A DNA stretch of 8,549 nt from Flavobacteriaceae bacterium (GTDB lineage: Bacteria > Bacteroidota > Bacteroidia > Flavobacteriales > Flavobacteriaceae). The notes below the pieces were generated by a model. It did no database searches, had not been told where the DNA came from, and worked only from the letters and a program-made list of their open reading frames with translations. The stretch lies in the NCBI GenBank assembly GCA_002690085.1, contig NZDM01000003.1, positions 17,909 through 26,457 on the forward strand, given 5' to 3'. This document shows positions 1 through 5,341 of the stretch, one piece after another. Position numbers and translations under genes: made by a program. Numbering within the stretch: position 1 is the stretch's first letter; each line of letters opens with the position of its first letter.

Positions 1-341
1 TTTGAATAGTATCGGTCTCCAATAAAATCGGGCACAGTAAATTTTCCAAATTTACGCAGGTAAGGAGCCAACAAGAGTGCTAGTAATACATAGCCACCTG
101 TCCAACCCATAAGATACACGGAACCGTCATAGCCTGTAAATGAAATGATGCCAGCCATGGAAATAAACGAAGCTGCAGACATCCAATCTGCTGCAGTTGC
201 CATGCCATTTGCAATGGGGTGTACACCTCCACCTGCAACATAAAATTCGCTTGTGGAGGAAGCTCTGGACCAAAAGGCTATGCCAATATAAATTGTAAAA
301 CTGAGTCCTACGGCGATCCAAATCCAATATTGAAGTTCCAT
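1..341 (-). CDS. Sodium:solute symporter large subunit, VC_2705-type (partial, N-terminal 113 aa)
   Basis: This is the N-terminal part of a sodium/solute symporter (SSS/SLC5 superfamily); the rest runs off the left edge. The family uses the sodium gradient to import small organic solutes, often acetate-like carboxylates, across the inner membrane. Seen directly: a first hydrophobic helix from about residue 5 (WIWIAVGLSFTIYIGIAFW), then the family pattern EFYVAGGGVHPIANGMATAADWMS, described here by its key residues Tyr, Gly-Gly-Gly, Asn-Gly, Ala-Asp-Trp at about 34-55, then FTGYDG and the segment APYLRKFGKFTVPDFIGDRY. The start ATG shares one base with the stop of the upstream DUF4212 gene (TAATG), which fixes the start and implies translational coupling. 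A purine stretch, GGGAGA, lies just before it, inside the last codons of that gene. The pairing with DUF4212 places it in the VC_2705 subfamily rather than with stand-alone ActP. The substrate cannot be read from the sequence. Confidence 0.9.
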   Translation of the reverse strand, partial: MELQYWIWIAVGLSFTIYIGIAFWSRASSTSEFYVAGGGVHPIANGMATAADWMSAASFISMAGIISFTGYDGSVYLMGWTGGYVLLALLLAPYLRKFGKFTVPDFIGDRYYS

Positions 342-595
342 TAGTCTCCCTTTTTGTTAAATTGATTGTCTAGTTTGTTCATCAAAAAAATATAAACAAA
401 AATTAAAATCACAAAGGTGTATATCGATCCTTGTTGTGCAAACCAAAACCCAAGCTTAAAGCCTCCAAATCTTAGGGTATTTAAGTTGTCAACAAATAGG
501 ATTCCAGCTCCAAATGAAACTGCAAACCACACTAAAAGCAAGATTGTTAAATAACGAAGGTTTTTTTTCCAGTAAGTTTGTTTTTGTGGAGCCAT
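341..595 (-). CDS. DUF4212 sodium/substrate symporter small subunit
   Basis: An 84-aa membrane protein of the DUF4212 family, the small partner that in many bacteria precedes the VC_2705-type sodium:solute symporter. The family signature is visible: YWKKNLRYLTILL at 8-20, a first membrane helix to about residue 35, then GFKLGFWFAQQGSIYTFVIL at about 45-64 leading into the second helix, ending MNKLD plus a charged tail. Two membrane segments and this length are normal for the family. The stop codon overlaps the start of the symporter by one base, so the two are almost certainly one operon and probably one complex. The precise role of the small subunit is not known to me. The start codon lies only about 26 bases after the T-run of a minus-strand terminator-like hairpin, which leaves little room for an independent promoter. 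Confidence 0.92.
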   Translation of the reverse strand: MAPQKQTYWKKNLRYLTILLLVWFAVSFGAGILFVDNLNTLRFGGFKLGFWFAQQGSIYTFVILIFVYIFLMNKLDNQFNKKGD

Positions 596-621
596 TTAAT
601 AAGTTCAATTTGTTTCAAGAT

Positions 622-658
622 AAAAAAAATCCCAACAATAGGAATCTATTGTTGGGAT
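622..658 (-). terminator. Rho-independent terminator hairpin, or leader attenuator, upstream of the DUF4212 gene
   Basis: A perfect 13-bp stem (arms 629-641 and 646-658, ATCCCAACAATAG with its complement) closes a 4-base loop. On the minus strand it is followed directly by a run of seven T (628-622). This is a textbook intrinsic terminator for minus-strand transcription and could end the transcript of the DoxX-like gene, whose stop is about 98 bases upstream. It also lies immediately before the DUF4212 start, so it may act as a conditional terminator in that operon's leader. On the plus strand no T-run follows. Confidence 0.8.
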
Positions 659-668
659 AATATGATGG

Positions 669-690
669 TTTAACAGTAAAGCGTGTTAAA
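669..690. repeat. Inverted repeat in the gap before the symporter operon
   Basis: A perfect 7-bp dyad (TTTAACA and TGTTAAA) separated by 8 bases lies 11 bases beyond the terminator-like hairpin, inside the 160-bp gap 596-755. It could be a binding site for a dimeric regulator of the symporter pair or a small RNA hairpin in its leader. I see no perfect TAnnTTTG element on the minus strand in this gap, so the promoter of the symporter pair is not located. In an A/T-rich gap a dyad of this size can arise by chance. Confidence 0.3.
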
Positions 691-755
691 TCGCAGTCGA
701 TTGGATTAAAAAAAACGGAAAATTTAAAATCATTTGCTCTTACTAATCTAACAGA

Positions 756-1238
756 TTAACTTCCTGTAACCTCACATATAATATTTTTCAGCGATTCGGG
801 TTTTTTAAAAAGGCCTTTCCATCTATTTTTTTCCATAAAAATCAAGGCGATATTGACTGCAAATAAGAGCCCGCAATACACGAGTTCTCCAACCTCATCG
901 GGTTCTAAAAATAAATGAAAAAGGAAAATATGAAGTGTTATTGGCAGTAAGAACAGGCTTCCTAAAAAATAACTTCTATAAAAAATAAGAAAAACACCGA
1001 AAAGTAATTCGCAAAATGCGACAACCTCCCAAAAATAGCCAGTTTGTTTTAGACCTCCTATGTACAAAACTTTTTGTAAGGTCATTGTATTGCTTGAAAT
1101 GGTCTCATCATTTATTTTTTCAACCACTTCTGTAGCATTTGAAATTGGTTTAAAAAACTTACCTGCTCCAGCAGAGATCATAACCCCTCCTAAAAATAGT
1201 CTTAAAACAATAAAAGTAATTTTTGTGTATTTTTTCAT
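756..1238 (-). CDS. DoxX-like small integral membrane protein
   Basis: A 160-aa membrane protein with four predicted hydrophobic segments (about residues 7-28, 69-88, 90-112 and 118-135), the layout and length of DoxX/DoxD-like proteins. The N-terminal helix carries the typical pattern LRLFLGGVMISAGAGKFFKP, in which small residues and a Gly-Lys-Phe follow the first helix. A family-like segment WEVVAFCELLFGVFLIF begins the second helix. Relatives range from subunits of thiosulfate:quinone oxidoreductase to many uncharacterised membrane proteins of oxidative-stress or respiratory context, so no reaction should be inferred. It lies 27 bases after the stop of the small Cys/His protein on the same strand and is probably co-transcribed with it. 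The minus-strand hairpin at 622-658 is the likely end of this transcript. Family confidence is moderate, function unknown. Confidence 0.72.
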   Translation of the reverse strand: MKKYTKITFIVLRLFLGGVMISAGAGKFFKPISNATEVVEKINDETISSNTMTLQKVLYIGGLKQTGYFWEVVAFCELLFGVFLIFYRSYFLGSLFLLPITLHIFLFHLFLEPDEVGELVYCGLLFAVNIALIFMEKNRWKGLFKKPESLKNIICEVTGS

Positions 1239-1265
1239 GCTATGATATTTTTGGCTTTTGTTCTT

Positions 1266-1622
1266 TTAGTTAAATATGTTTTGATATTCAATTTGGTCTA
1301 TTGATAGATACAGTAAATCTTCATGGTTTTGGTGGTTAAAAAATAAAGATTTTAATTGGATAAATTCATGAATATCAAATACAAGAATTAAATTTTCTTG
1401 GTGTGTAGGAATTGGTATTTTTCTTTTCACAAGGGTGTCACTAAATTTATCCAACCAAAATTCGATGTCAATTTCAGAAACATGTGTTTTTAATGATTCA
1501 TATTGTTCTTCATCTAGCATTAAATGAAAATTATTAAACATCAAATGGTATAATTGATGGGCGGGGCAGTAGTGTAATTCTCCGCATTCATTTTGTTTAA
1601 TCTTGATTAACTTTTCACACAT
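1266..1622 (-). CDS. Small conserved hypothetical protein, DUF6686-like (118 aa; alternative start at 1673)
   Basis: A soluble protein of unknown function with no signal peptide or membrane helix. The reading frame opens at 1673 (135 aa), but I prefer the internal ATG at 1622. The 17 preceding residues look non-conserved and their DNA contains the promoter elements of the divergent region, while the 118-aa form begins MCEKLIKIKQ, similar to the start I remember for flavobacterial DUF6686 proteins. From this start, Cys13, Cys19, His22 and His26 form a cluster (CGELHYCPAHQLYHLMFNN) that could bind a metal. A middle segment RKIPIPT at about 70-76 and a C-terminal segment with hydrophobic and acidic residues follow. 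It is probably co-transcribed with the DoxX-like gene 27 bases downstream and is divergent from the DUF6607-like gene. The family assignment is from memory of the pattern and is uncertain; that it is a real gene is fairly sure. Confidence 0.68.
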   Translation of the reverse strand: MCEKLIKIKQNECGELHYCPAHQLYHLMFNNFHLMLDEEQYESLKTHVSEIDIEFWLDKFSDTLVKRKIPIPTHQENLILVFDIHEFIQLKSLFFNHQNHEDLLYLSIDQIEYQNIFN

Positions 1623-1630
1623 ACTTTTAC

Positions 1631-1659
1631 TTGAAATACTGTATTTATTAATATATTTG
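1631..1659 (+). promoter_or_regulatory. Flavobacterial promoter of the DUF6607-like gene
   Basis: TTG (1631-1633), an 18-base spacer and TATATTTG (1652-1659) match the Flavobacterium consensus TTG-N17-23-TAnnTTTG exactly. Transcription would begin near 1666, giving a leader of about 46 bases before the ATG at 1712. It lies within the longest reading frame of the divergent small gene, but outside that gene if its start is at 1622. Confidence 0.6.
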
Positions 1660-1660
1660 T

Positions 1661-1668
1661 CAAATATA
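1661..1668 (-). promoter_or_regulatory. Minus-strand -7 element facing the plus-strand one
   Basis: On the minus strand 1668-1661 reads TATATTTG, a perfect TAnnTTTG. Together with the plus-strand element it forms a 17-bp palindrome with one central base (1652-1668). Transcription would begin near 1654, about 32 bases before the preferred start at 1622. An upstream TTG (1686-1684) is 15 bases away, slightly short of the usual spacing, so this promoter is less certain than its plus-strand partner. Confidence 0.45.
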
Positions 1669-1711
1669 AACATTATTTATAATCAATCTAAATAAAAATA
1701 ATTAAAATATC

Positions 1712-2614
1712 ATGAAAATTTATTGTTTAAAATTCCTTTTAATTATTATGTCTTATAATGCTTTTGCACAAACTAAAAAAGATAAAGATTTGGCATCTAT
1801 AAAAGCCATGTGTGGTTGTTTTGAAGTAAGCTTCAATTTCGCTGAAACTTTTAGTTATTCAAAGGATTCAACTTACCAGGCTTCAAAAAATAAGTATGAC
1901 AAAGCTTTAGAATGGGTGCAATTGGTAGATTCTAATGAAGATTTCGTTTCTATGCAGCATTTACTTATTGTAGGGGATGTTTTGAATCCCTACGTTATCA
2001 AACATTGGCGACAAGATTGGATGTATGAAAACACCGATTCTTTTCCTTATACTATAGATAATACATGGCCTTATAAATCTAATGATCCATCAGAAGTGAC
2101 GGGCCAGTGGACACAAAGAGTTTTTCAGGTCGATGACAGCCCCCGTTATGAAGGTTCTGCGACTTGGGTTCATGTTGATGGTCGTAGTTTTTGGTCTAGT
2201 ACTGCGGATGCGCCTCTTCCACGTAGAGAAATTACCAAGCGTCAGGATTACAATGTGACTTTAAGACGCAACCACCATGAAATTTTAAATTGGGGTTGGA
2301 GCCATGACCAGGACAACGATAAATTAATTCGTGAAGTGAATAAAAAAGACATTGTTTTGGCTCAAGAAAAGGGCTACAATACTTACAAAAAAGTTGAAAA
2401 TGAAAGATGTATAGCCGCCCAAGTGTTTTGGAAAGATAATAAAGAAATGTGGGCTTTGGTACGCAAACACTGGAACACAATTTTTTCGATGCGTCAAAAT
2501 ATACAACTCAAGAACAAAGTGGAAGGTAAAAGATTATACCAGTATTTATTTGCCCTAGAATCGGACACCAAATCAGAAGAAATAAATGCGATAATAAATA
2601 GTTTTTTATTTTAA
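1712..2614 (+). CDS. Exported conserved hypothetical protein, DUF6607-like
   Basis: A 300-aa protein with a clear Sec signal peptide: a basic start, a hydrophobic core LKFLLIIMSYN and a cleavage site after NAFA (residues 16-19). The mature part is soluble and probably periplasmic. It is rich in conserved-looking aromatic and charged motifs that I associate with DUF6607: MCGCFEV (33-39), AETF (44-47), KHWRQDW (97-103), GQWTQRVFQVDDSPRYEG (131-148), PLPRREITKRQDY (168-180), GWSHDQDN (195-202) and a C-terminal W..VR.HW pattern near 247-254. Length is normal for such proteins. No known catalytic motif is recognisable and no biochemical role is known to me. It is divergent from the DUF6686-like gene, from which it appears to share a promoter region, and no clear terminator follows it. 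Being a real, conserved gene is nearly certain; the family name is from pattern memory. Confidence 0.85.
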   Translation: MKIYCLKFLLIIMSYNAFAQTKKDKDLASIKAMCGCFEVSFNFAETFSYSKDSTYQASKNKYDKALEWVQLVDSNEDFVSMQHLLIVGDVLNPYVIKHWRQDWMYENTDSFPYTIDNTWPYKSNDPSEVTGQWTQRVFQVDDSPRYEGSATWVHVDGRSFWSSTADAPLPRREITKRQDYNVTLRRNHHEILNWGWSHDQDNDKLIREVNKKDIVLAQEKGYNTYKKVENERCIAAQVFWKDNKEMWALVRKHWNTIFSMRQNIQLKNKVEGKRLYQYLFALESDTKSEEINAIINSFLF

Positions 2615-2669
2615 AACGTTCTAATTCTGACTAGTAAATATGTATGATTTTCATATAATTTATCCTTAA

Positions 2670-2688
2670 AATTATCAAAATGATAATT
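2670..2688. repeat. Upstream dyad before the esterase gene
   Basis: A perfect 8-bp inverted repeat (AATTATCA and TGATAATT) with a 3-base centre, two bases away from a larger dyad at 2691-2715 that also has a 3-base centre. It lies upstream of the -33 region of the esterase promoter. It could be a regulator half-site pair or chance in A/T-rich DNA. It is vaguely reminiscent of Fur-type GATAAT repeats but does not match a full Fur box. Confidence 0.35.
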
Positions 2689-2690
2689 CA

Positions 2691-2715
2691 TTTGTTAAGT
2701 TGTTAACTTAACAAA
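2691..2715. promoter_or_regulatory. Perfect 25-bp dyad overlapping the esterase promoter (candidate operator)
   Basis: Arms TTTGTTAAGTT (2691-2701) and AACTTAACAAA (2705-2715) are perfectly complementary across a 3-base centre. The dyad covers the candidate -33 TTG and ends two bases before the -7 element TATATTTG. No T-run follows on either strand, which argues against a terminator. Position and symmetry suit an operator for a dimeric regulator acting on the esterase gene. Confidence 0.5.
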
Positions 2716-2725
2716 CTTATATTTG
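2692..2725 (+). promoter_or_regulatory. Flavobacterial promoter of the esterase gene
   Basis: TATATTTG at 2718-2725 is a perfect TAnnTTTG element, and TTG at 2692-2694 lies 23 bases upstream, the outer limit of normal spacing. Transcription would begin near 2732, leaving a leader of about 14 bases before the ATG at 2746. Confidence 0.5.
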
Positions 2726-2745
2726 TATAATTTGATTGTAATTAA

Positions 2746-3741
2746 ATGAATAAAATCACTCTAACGGCGCTCTTAATTATCACTGGAATGAGCTACCTCC
2801 AAAAGATTGAAATGAACCGAACGCTGAGCGCTCAAAACCATCAAATAAATAACGTTGCCAGTCCCTCCGATGCAAGATATGCTTTTAACAAGGCTTACAC
2901 AGGGGAATTGATTGACAATTTACAATTTCAGATTGATGCAATCGCTGAAACTTCAAATGTTGAAAATCCAGTACCCTCTATTGATTTAACTGACACTACT
3001 TTTTACATTGATCAAGAAATTGATGGGGTCAATTTTTCAAGGGAAGTAATCATAGAAGTTCCAAATACAGTCGATTCTTCTGTAAATTACCCCATTGTGC
3101 TTGCTTTTCATGGGAGATCTGTTGAAAACGACACCTGGATTGGTAAATTAAATCATTTGACTGGGCCTGGTGAGTTTGTGGGTGTTTATCCGCAAGGACA
3201 TCAGTTCATGTGGAATTCTGGAGGCAATGAAAACACTACCGCTGATGACGTTGCATTTGTAGATGCTATTTTAGTGGCTTTGCAAGACTATAAAAATCTT
3301 GATTTTGAACGTGTTTACGCGATGGGAACTTCAAACGGTTCAGGGATTACCAACAAATTGGCTTTAGAGACCTCACATTTTAATGCTGTTTCAACCATTG
3401 TTGCGCAACTGACCACTTCAGGATTGCCTAATTTCAATACAAACCCGACAGCTGTATTTCAAGTCAATGGTGCGGCAGATACTATCATCCCCATTGAGGG
3501 TGGTCCAAAACTTGGTTATGTTTTTTTAGAGGCGCTTGAAAGTGCAGAACAATGGGCCGCTGCCTTTAAATGTGATGATTATCAACTACAAAATATAGGG
3601 CCCGATTCACTTTACATATTTTCTAATTGTACTGAAGGGAAAGAAATACGTTATTTACGCATTGAAGACGGTGCACACAATTTGCACTGGGGTAACCCCC
3701 AATTATTTACGGATATTTGGGACTTTTTAAAGAATTTTTAA
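2746..3741 (+). CDS. Exported alpha/beta-hydrolase esterase, LpqC / PHB-depolymerase type
   Basis: A 331-aa serine hydrolase probably acting outside the cytoplasm on ester substrates such as polyhydroxyalkanoate oligomers, feruloyl- or acetyl-esters. After an N-terminal region of about 95 residues, the hydrolase core shows the oxyanion strand AFHG (120-123), a WNSGG segment (156-160), DDVAFVDAI (167-175) typical of LpqC, the nucleophile elbow GTSNG with Ser196, the acid Asp245 in NGAADTIIP, and the base His311 in EDGAHNLHWG. All three catalytic residues are present. The signal peptide is odd: a hydrophobic TALLIITGMSYL is followed by KIEMNR before a plausible TLSA-Q cleavage site near residue 29, so either cleavage is late or the protein stays anchored. 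The start is supported by the promoter a few bases upstream. It converges on the hemolysin III-like gene with 32 bases between stops. The substrate is not readable. Confidence 0.85.
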   Translation: MNKITLTALLIITGMSYLQKIEMNRTLSAQNHQINNVASPSDARYAFNKAYTGELIDNLQFQIDAIAETSNVENPVPSIDLTDTTFYIDQEIDGVNFSREVIIEVPNTVDSSVNYPIVLAFHGRSVENDTWIGKLNHLTGPGEFVGVYPQGHQFMWNSGGNENTTADDVAFVDAILVALQDYKNLDFERVYAMGTSNGSGITNKLALETSHFNAVSTIVAQLTTSGLPNFNTNPTAVFQVNGAADTIIPIEGGPKLGYVFLEALESAEQWAAAFKCDDYQLQNIGPDSLYIFSNCTEGKEIRYLRIEDGAHNLHWGNPQLFTDIWDFLKNF

Positions 3742-3773
3742 ACGCTTAACAATTTAAAAATATATCCTTTTAT

Positions 3774-4469
3774 TTAAGAAATAATGTATCTAGCAATCAT
3801 GATGAAGTGTAAGATACTGCCTGCCATTACGAAAAGATGCCAGATAAAATGTGCCAATTTCATTCGGTAATCCATAAGGTAAAAAACGATGCCCACGCTG
3901 TAGGCGATACCGCCTGATAGTAATAACCAGTAGGCAGTGGGCTCTAAGATTGCTTTTACCAATTCAATTTTAAATGCGATAATCCATCCCATAAAAGCAT
4001 ATATCAAGGTTGAAATTAGGTTATATTTACCTGTGTAAAAAATCTTAAGTAGAATTCCACAAAGTGCCATGCCCCATTGTATTCCAAAAAATACCCATCC
4101 AGTAAGGCCGCCAATACTGATTAAAATTACGGGCGTATAGGTTCCAGCAATGAGCAGATAAATCCCACAATGGTCAAGGATGTTAAACAAATGTTTTGCT
4201 TTTTTATTCCTAAGACCGTGATAAAGAGCTGAAAACGTGTAGAGTAAAACCAAGCTGCTACCATATACCAACGCACTAAACAAACTCCAGTTTTTGTTGC
4301 TTTGGGCTCCAAAAACGATCAAGACAACCAAACCCCCAACAGCAACTGCGGCTGTTATGCCATGGGAAACGGTATTAAACCATTCTTCTAAATTTGTTTG
4401 AGATTTTGTATTTGCTGTCGTTTGTTCTTTTTTAATTCTTTGCAGATTCCATTCTTTTTTTTCGGGCAT
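3774..4469 (-). CDS. trhA: Hemolysin III / PAQR-family membrane protein (TrhA-like)
   Basis: A 231-aa seven-helix membrane protein of the hemolysin III group in the PAQR superfamily, related to adiponectin receptors. The family's metal-site pattern is complete: NTVSHG (32-37), SALYHG with His84, LDHCGIYLLIAGTYTP (98-113) with Asp99, and AHFIWHLFVMAGSILHF with His207 and His211 as the HxxxH pair. These residues suggest a zinc-dependent hydrolase-like centre in the membrane. In E. coli the homologue YqfA/TrhA has been linked to membrane-fluidity control; haemolytic activity is known for only a few members and should not be assumed. The frame can also open at a TTG one codon earlier (4472), but the ATG at 4469 is preferred. 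That start lies inside the upstream 4-TM gene, giving a 38-bp overlap, so the two are probably one operon. Confidence 0.9.
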   Translation of the reverse strand: MPEKKEWNLQRIKKEQTTANTKSQTNLEEWFNTVSHGITAAVAVGGLVVLIVFGAQSNKNWSLFSALVYGSSLVLLYTFSALYHGLRNKKAKHLFNILDHCGIYLLIAGTYTPVILISIGGLTGWVFFGIQWGMALCGILLKIFYTGKYNLISTLIYAFMGWIIAFKIELVKAILEPTAYWLLLSGGIAYSVGIVFYLMDYRMKLAHFIWHLFVMAGSILHFIMIARYIIS

Positions 4470-4797
4470 CAATAAAACTCTTGACGAAAAACACCATGGC
4501 TATAATTGTACTAAGAATCATCACAAAAACACGTATCATGGCTGCAGTATCAGATCTACCAAGCGCTCCTGTTAAAGGTTTTATCAAGCCAATTAAGACC
4601 ACAAGGGTTAGCAAAACTGCAATGTGTGCAACGATTTTATTTTCATTTTTAACTCCTTTGTTGAGCAGGAGTAGTGCAACACCAATAAATGTTGGAATCA
4701 AAGCCGTCATGGACGGGCTGTCTGAGGAAAAATAACCCCATAATGGCAATACAATTAAAAGAATGGCATTTACAAGACTTGTTTTGTGTGCTTTCAT
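4432..4797 (-). CDS. Unknown four-helix membrane protein
   Basis: A 121-aa hydrophobic protein I do not assign to a named family. Four membrane segments are visible at about residues 8-23, 30-46, 56-74 and 86-107, ending in a basic tail (KSFIDARKKRMESAKN). Recognisable features are PSMTALIP (28-35) opening the second helix, NKIVAHIA (53-60) opening the third, and KPL near 73-75. I recall proteins with a similar layout among marine Bacteroidota and Planctomycetes, without a known role. The start ATG follows an A-rich stretch, as usual for this phylum. The last 38 bases encode the start of the hemolysin III-like protein in another frame, so translation of the two is likely coupled. The 160-bp gap upstream (4798-4957) is A/T-rich; I see no perfect TAnnTTTG element there. 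Confidence 0.8.
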   Translation of the reverse strand: MKAHKTSLVNAILLIVLPLWGYFSSDSPSMTALIPTFIGVALLLLNKGVKNENKIVAHIAVLLTLVVLIGLIKPLTGALGRSDTAAMIRVFVMILSTIIAMVFFVKSFIDARKKRMESAKN

Positions 4798-4957
4798 GTT
4801 TTTTTTTATAAGTTGTCGTTAAAGATATTTATTATTAATAAATGGAACTAATTATTTACAATAATTTAGCAACATTTAGTGAGCGTTTACCTCTTAATTT
4901 TTTGAAAATTTTATTTTATAAACTACAGTAATTTTATCTTAAAGTTAAACAATTAGA

Positions 4958-5341
4958 TCAGTCTAAAAAACGGTTTTCAATTCCTTCGAAGGGTAGCATG
5001 CATTGGTCTTTTTTGCCAAACCAGCGGTAGCGGTTCTTGGCCACAATATTATAGAGCCAGTCTCTAAAAAATCGAGGCAAGATGTAGCCCAACAGTAGCA
5101 GTTGGTTCCATCCCCCTAACAAACGTGATAATTTTAAAACAGCGGTGCTTTTTTTGTAGAGCATTTTGCCATCGAAAAACAAAATACTTTGCATGGACTG
5201 AATTTCGGTTTCATTTACAAAATCTTTGGCGTAGTTTCCTTGAAGTGAGGCAAATTTTAAAACCCCTTTTTTGTCGTGTTTTATTAAATAACGAACACTG
5301 CCTTGACATAAATTACAAACGCCGTCAAAAAATACAATCAT
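4958..5341 (-). CDS. DCC-family (DUF393) thiol-disulfide oxidoreductase-like protein
   Basis: A 127-aa protein of the DCC family, named after its Asp-Cys-Cys signature. Seen directly: the N-terminal FFDGVCNLC (4-12) with the Cys9-x-x-Cys12 pair, KFASLQG (29-35), the mid-protein ILFFDGKMLYKKSTAVL, and the C-terminal KNRYRWFGKKDQCMLP (102-117). The family is thioredoxin-fold-like and described as putative thiol-disulfide oxidoreductases, but a physiological reaction has not been established to my knowledge. Length is normal. The start codon overlaps the mutS2 stop (ATGA), so it is translated from the mutS2 transcript. The pairing with mutS2 gives no obvious functional clue. Cys9 and Cys12 are both present, so a redox role remains possible. 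Confidence 0.9.
   Translation of the reverse strand: MIVFFDGVCNLCQGSVRYLIKHDKKGVLKFASLQGNYAKDFVNETEIQSMQSILFFDGKMLYKKSTAVLKLSRLLGGWNQLLLLGYILPRFFRDWLYNIVAKNRYRWFGKKDQCMLPFEGIENRFLD

Noticed and set aside
127..327. Reading frame of 66 codons inside the symporter gene
   Set aside because: It is a shadow frame of the symporter; the symporter frame has the membrane helices and family motifs.
2232..2506. Two minus-strand frames antisense to the DUF6607-like gene
   Set aside because: Antisense shadows with no recognisable motif or start region.
2670..2690. Fur box upstream of the esterase
   Set aside because: Only one GATAAT-like unit is present in a convincing form; the full 19-bp Fur pattern does not match.
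3734..3761. 9-bp inverted repeat between the convergent esterase and hemolysin III-like genes, as a bidirectional terminator
   Set aside because: The stem is made only of A and T with a 10-base loop and no clear T-run, so a stable terminator is not supported.
3774..4472. TTG start at 4472 for the hemolysin III-like gene
   Set aside because: An ATG follows immediately at 4469 and is the more probable start.
4850..4866. AATTATT/AATAATT dyad in the gap upstream of the 4-TM membrane gene
   Set aside because: All A/T arms of 7 bp in A/T-rich DNA are expected by chance; no promoter element is attached to it.
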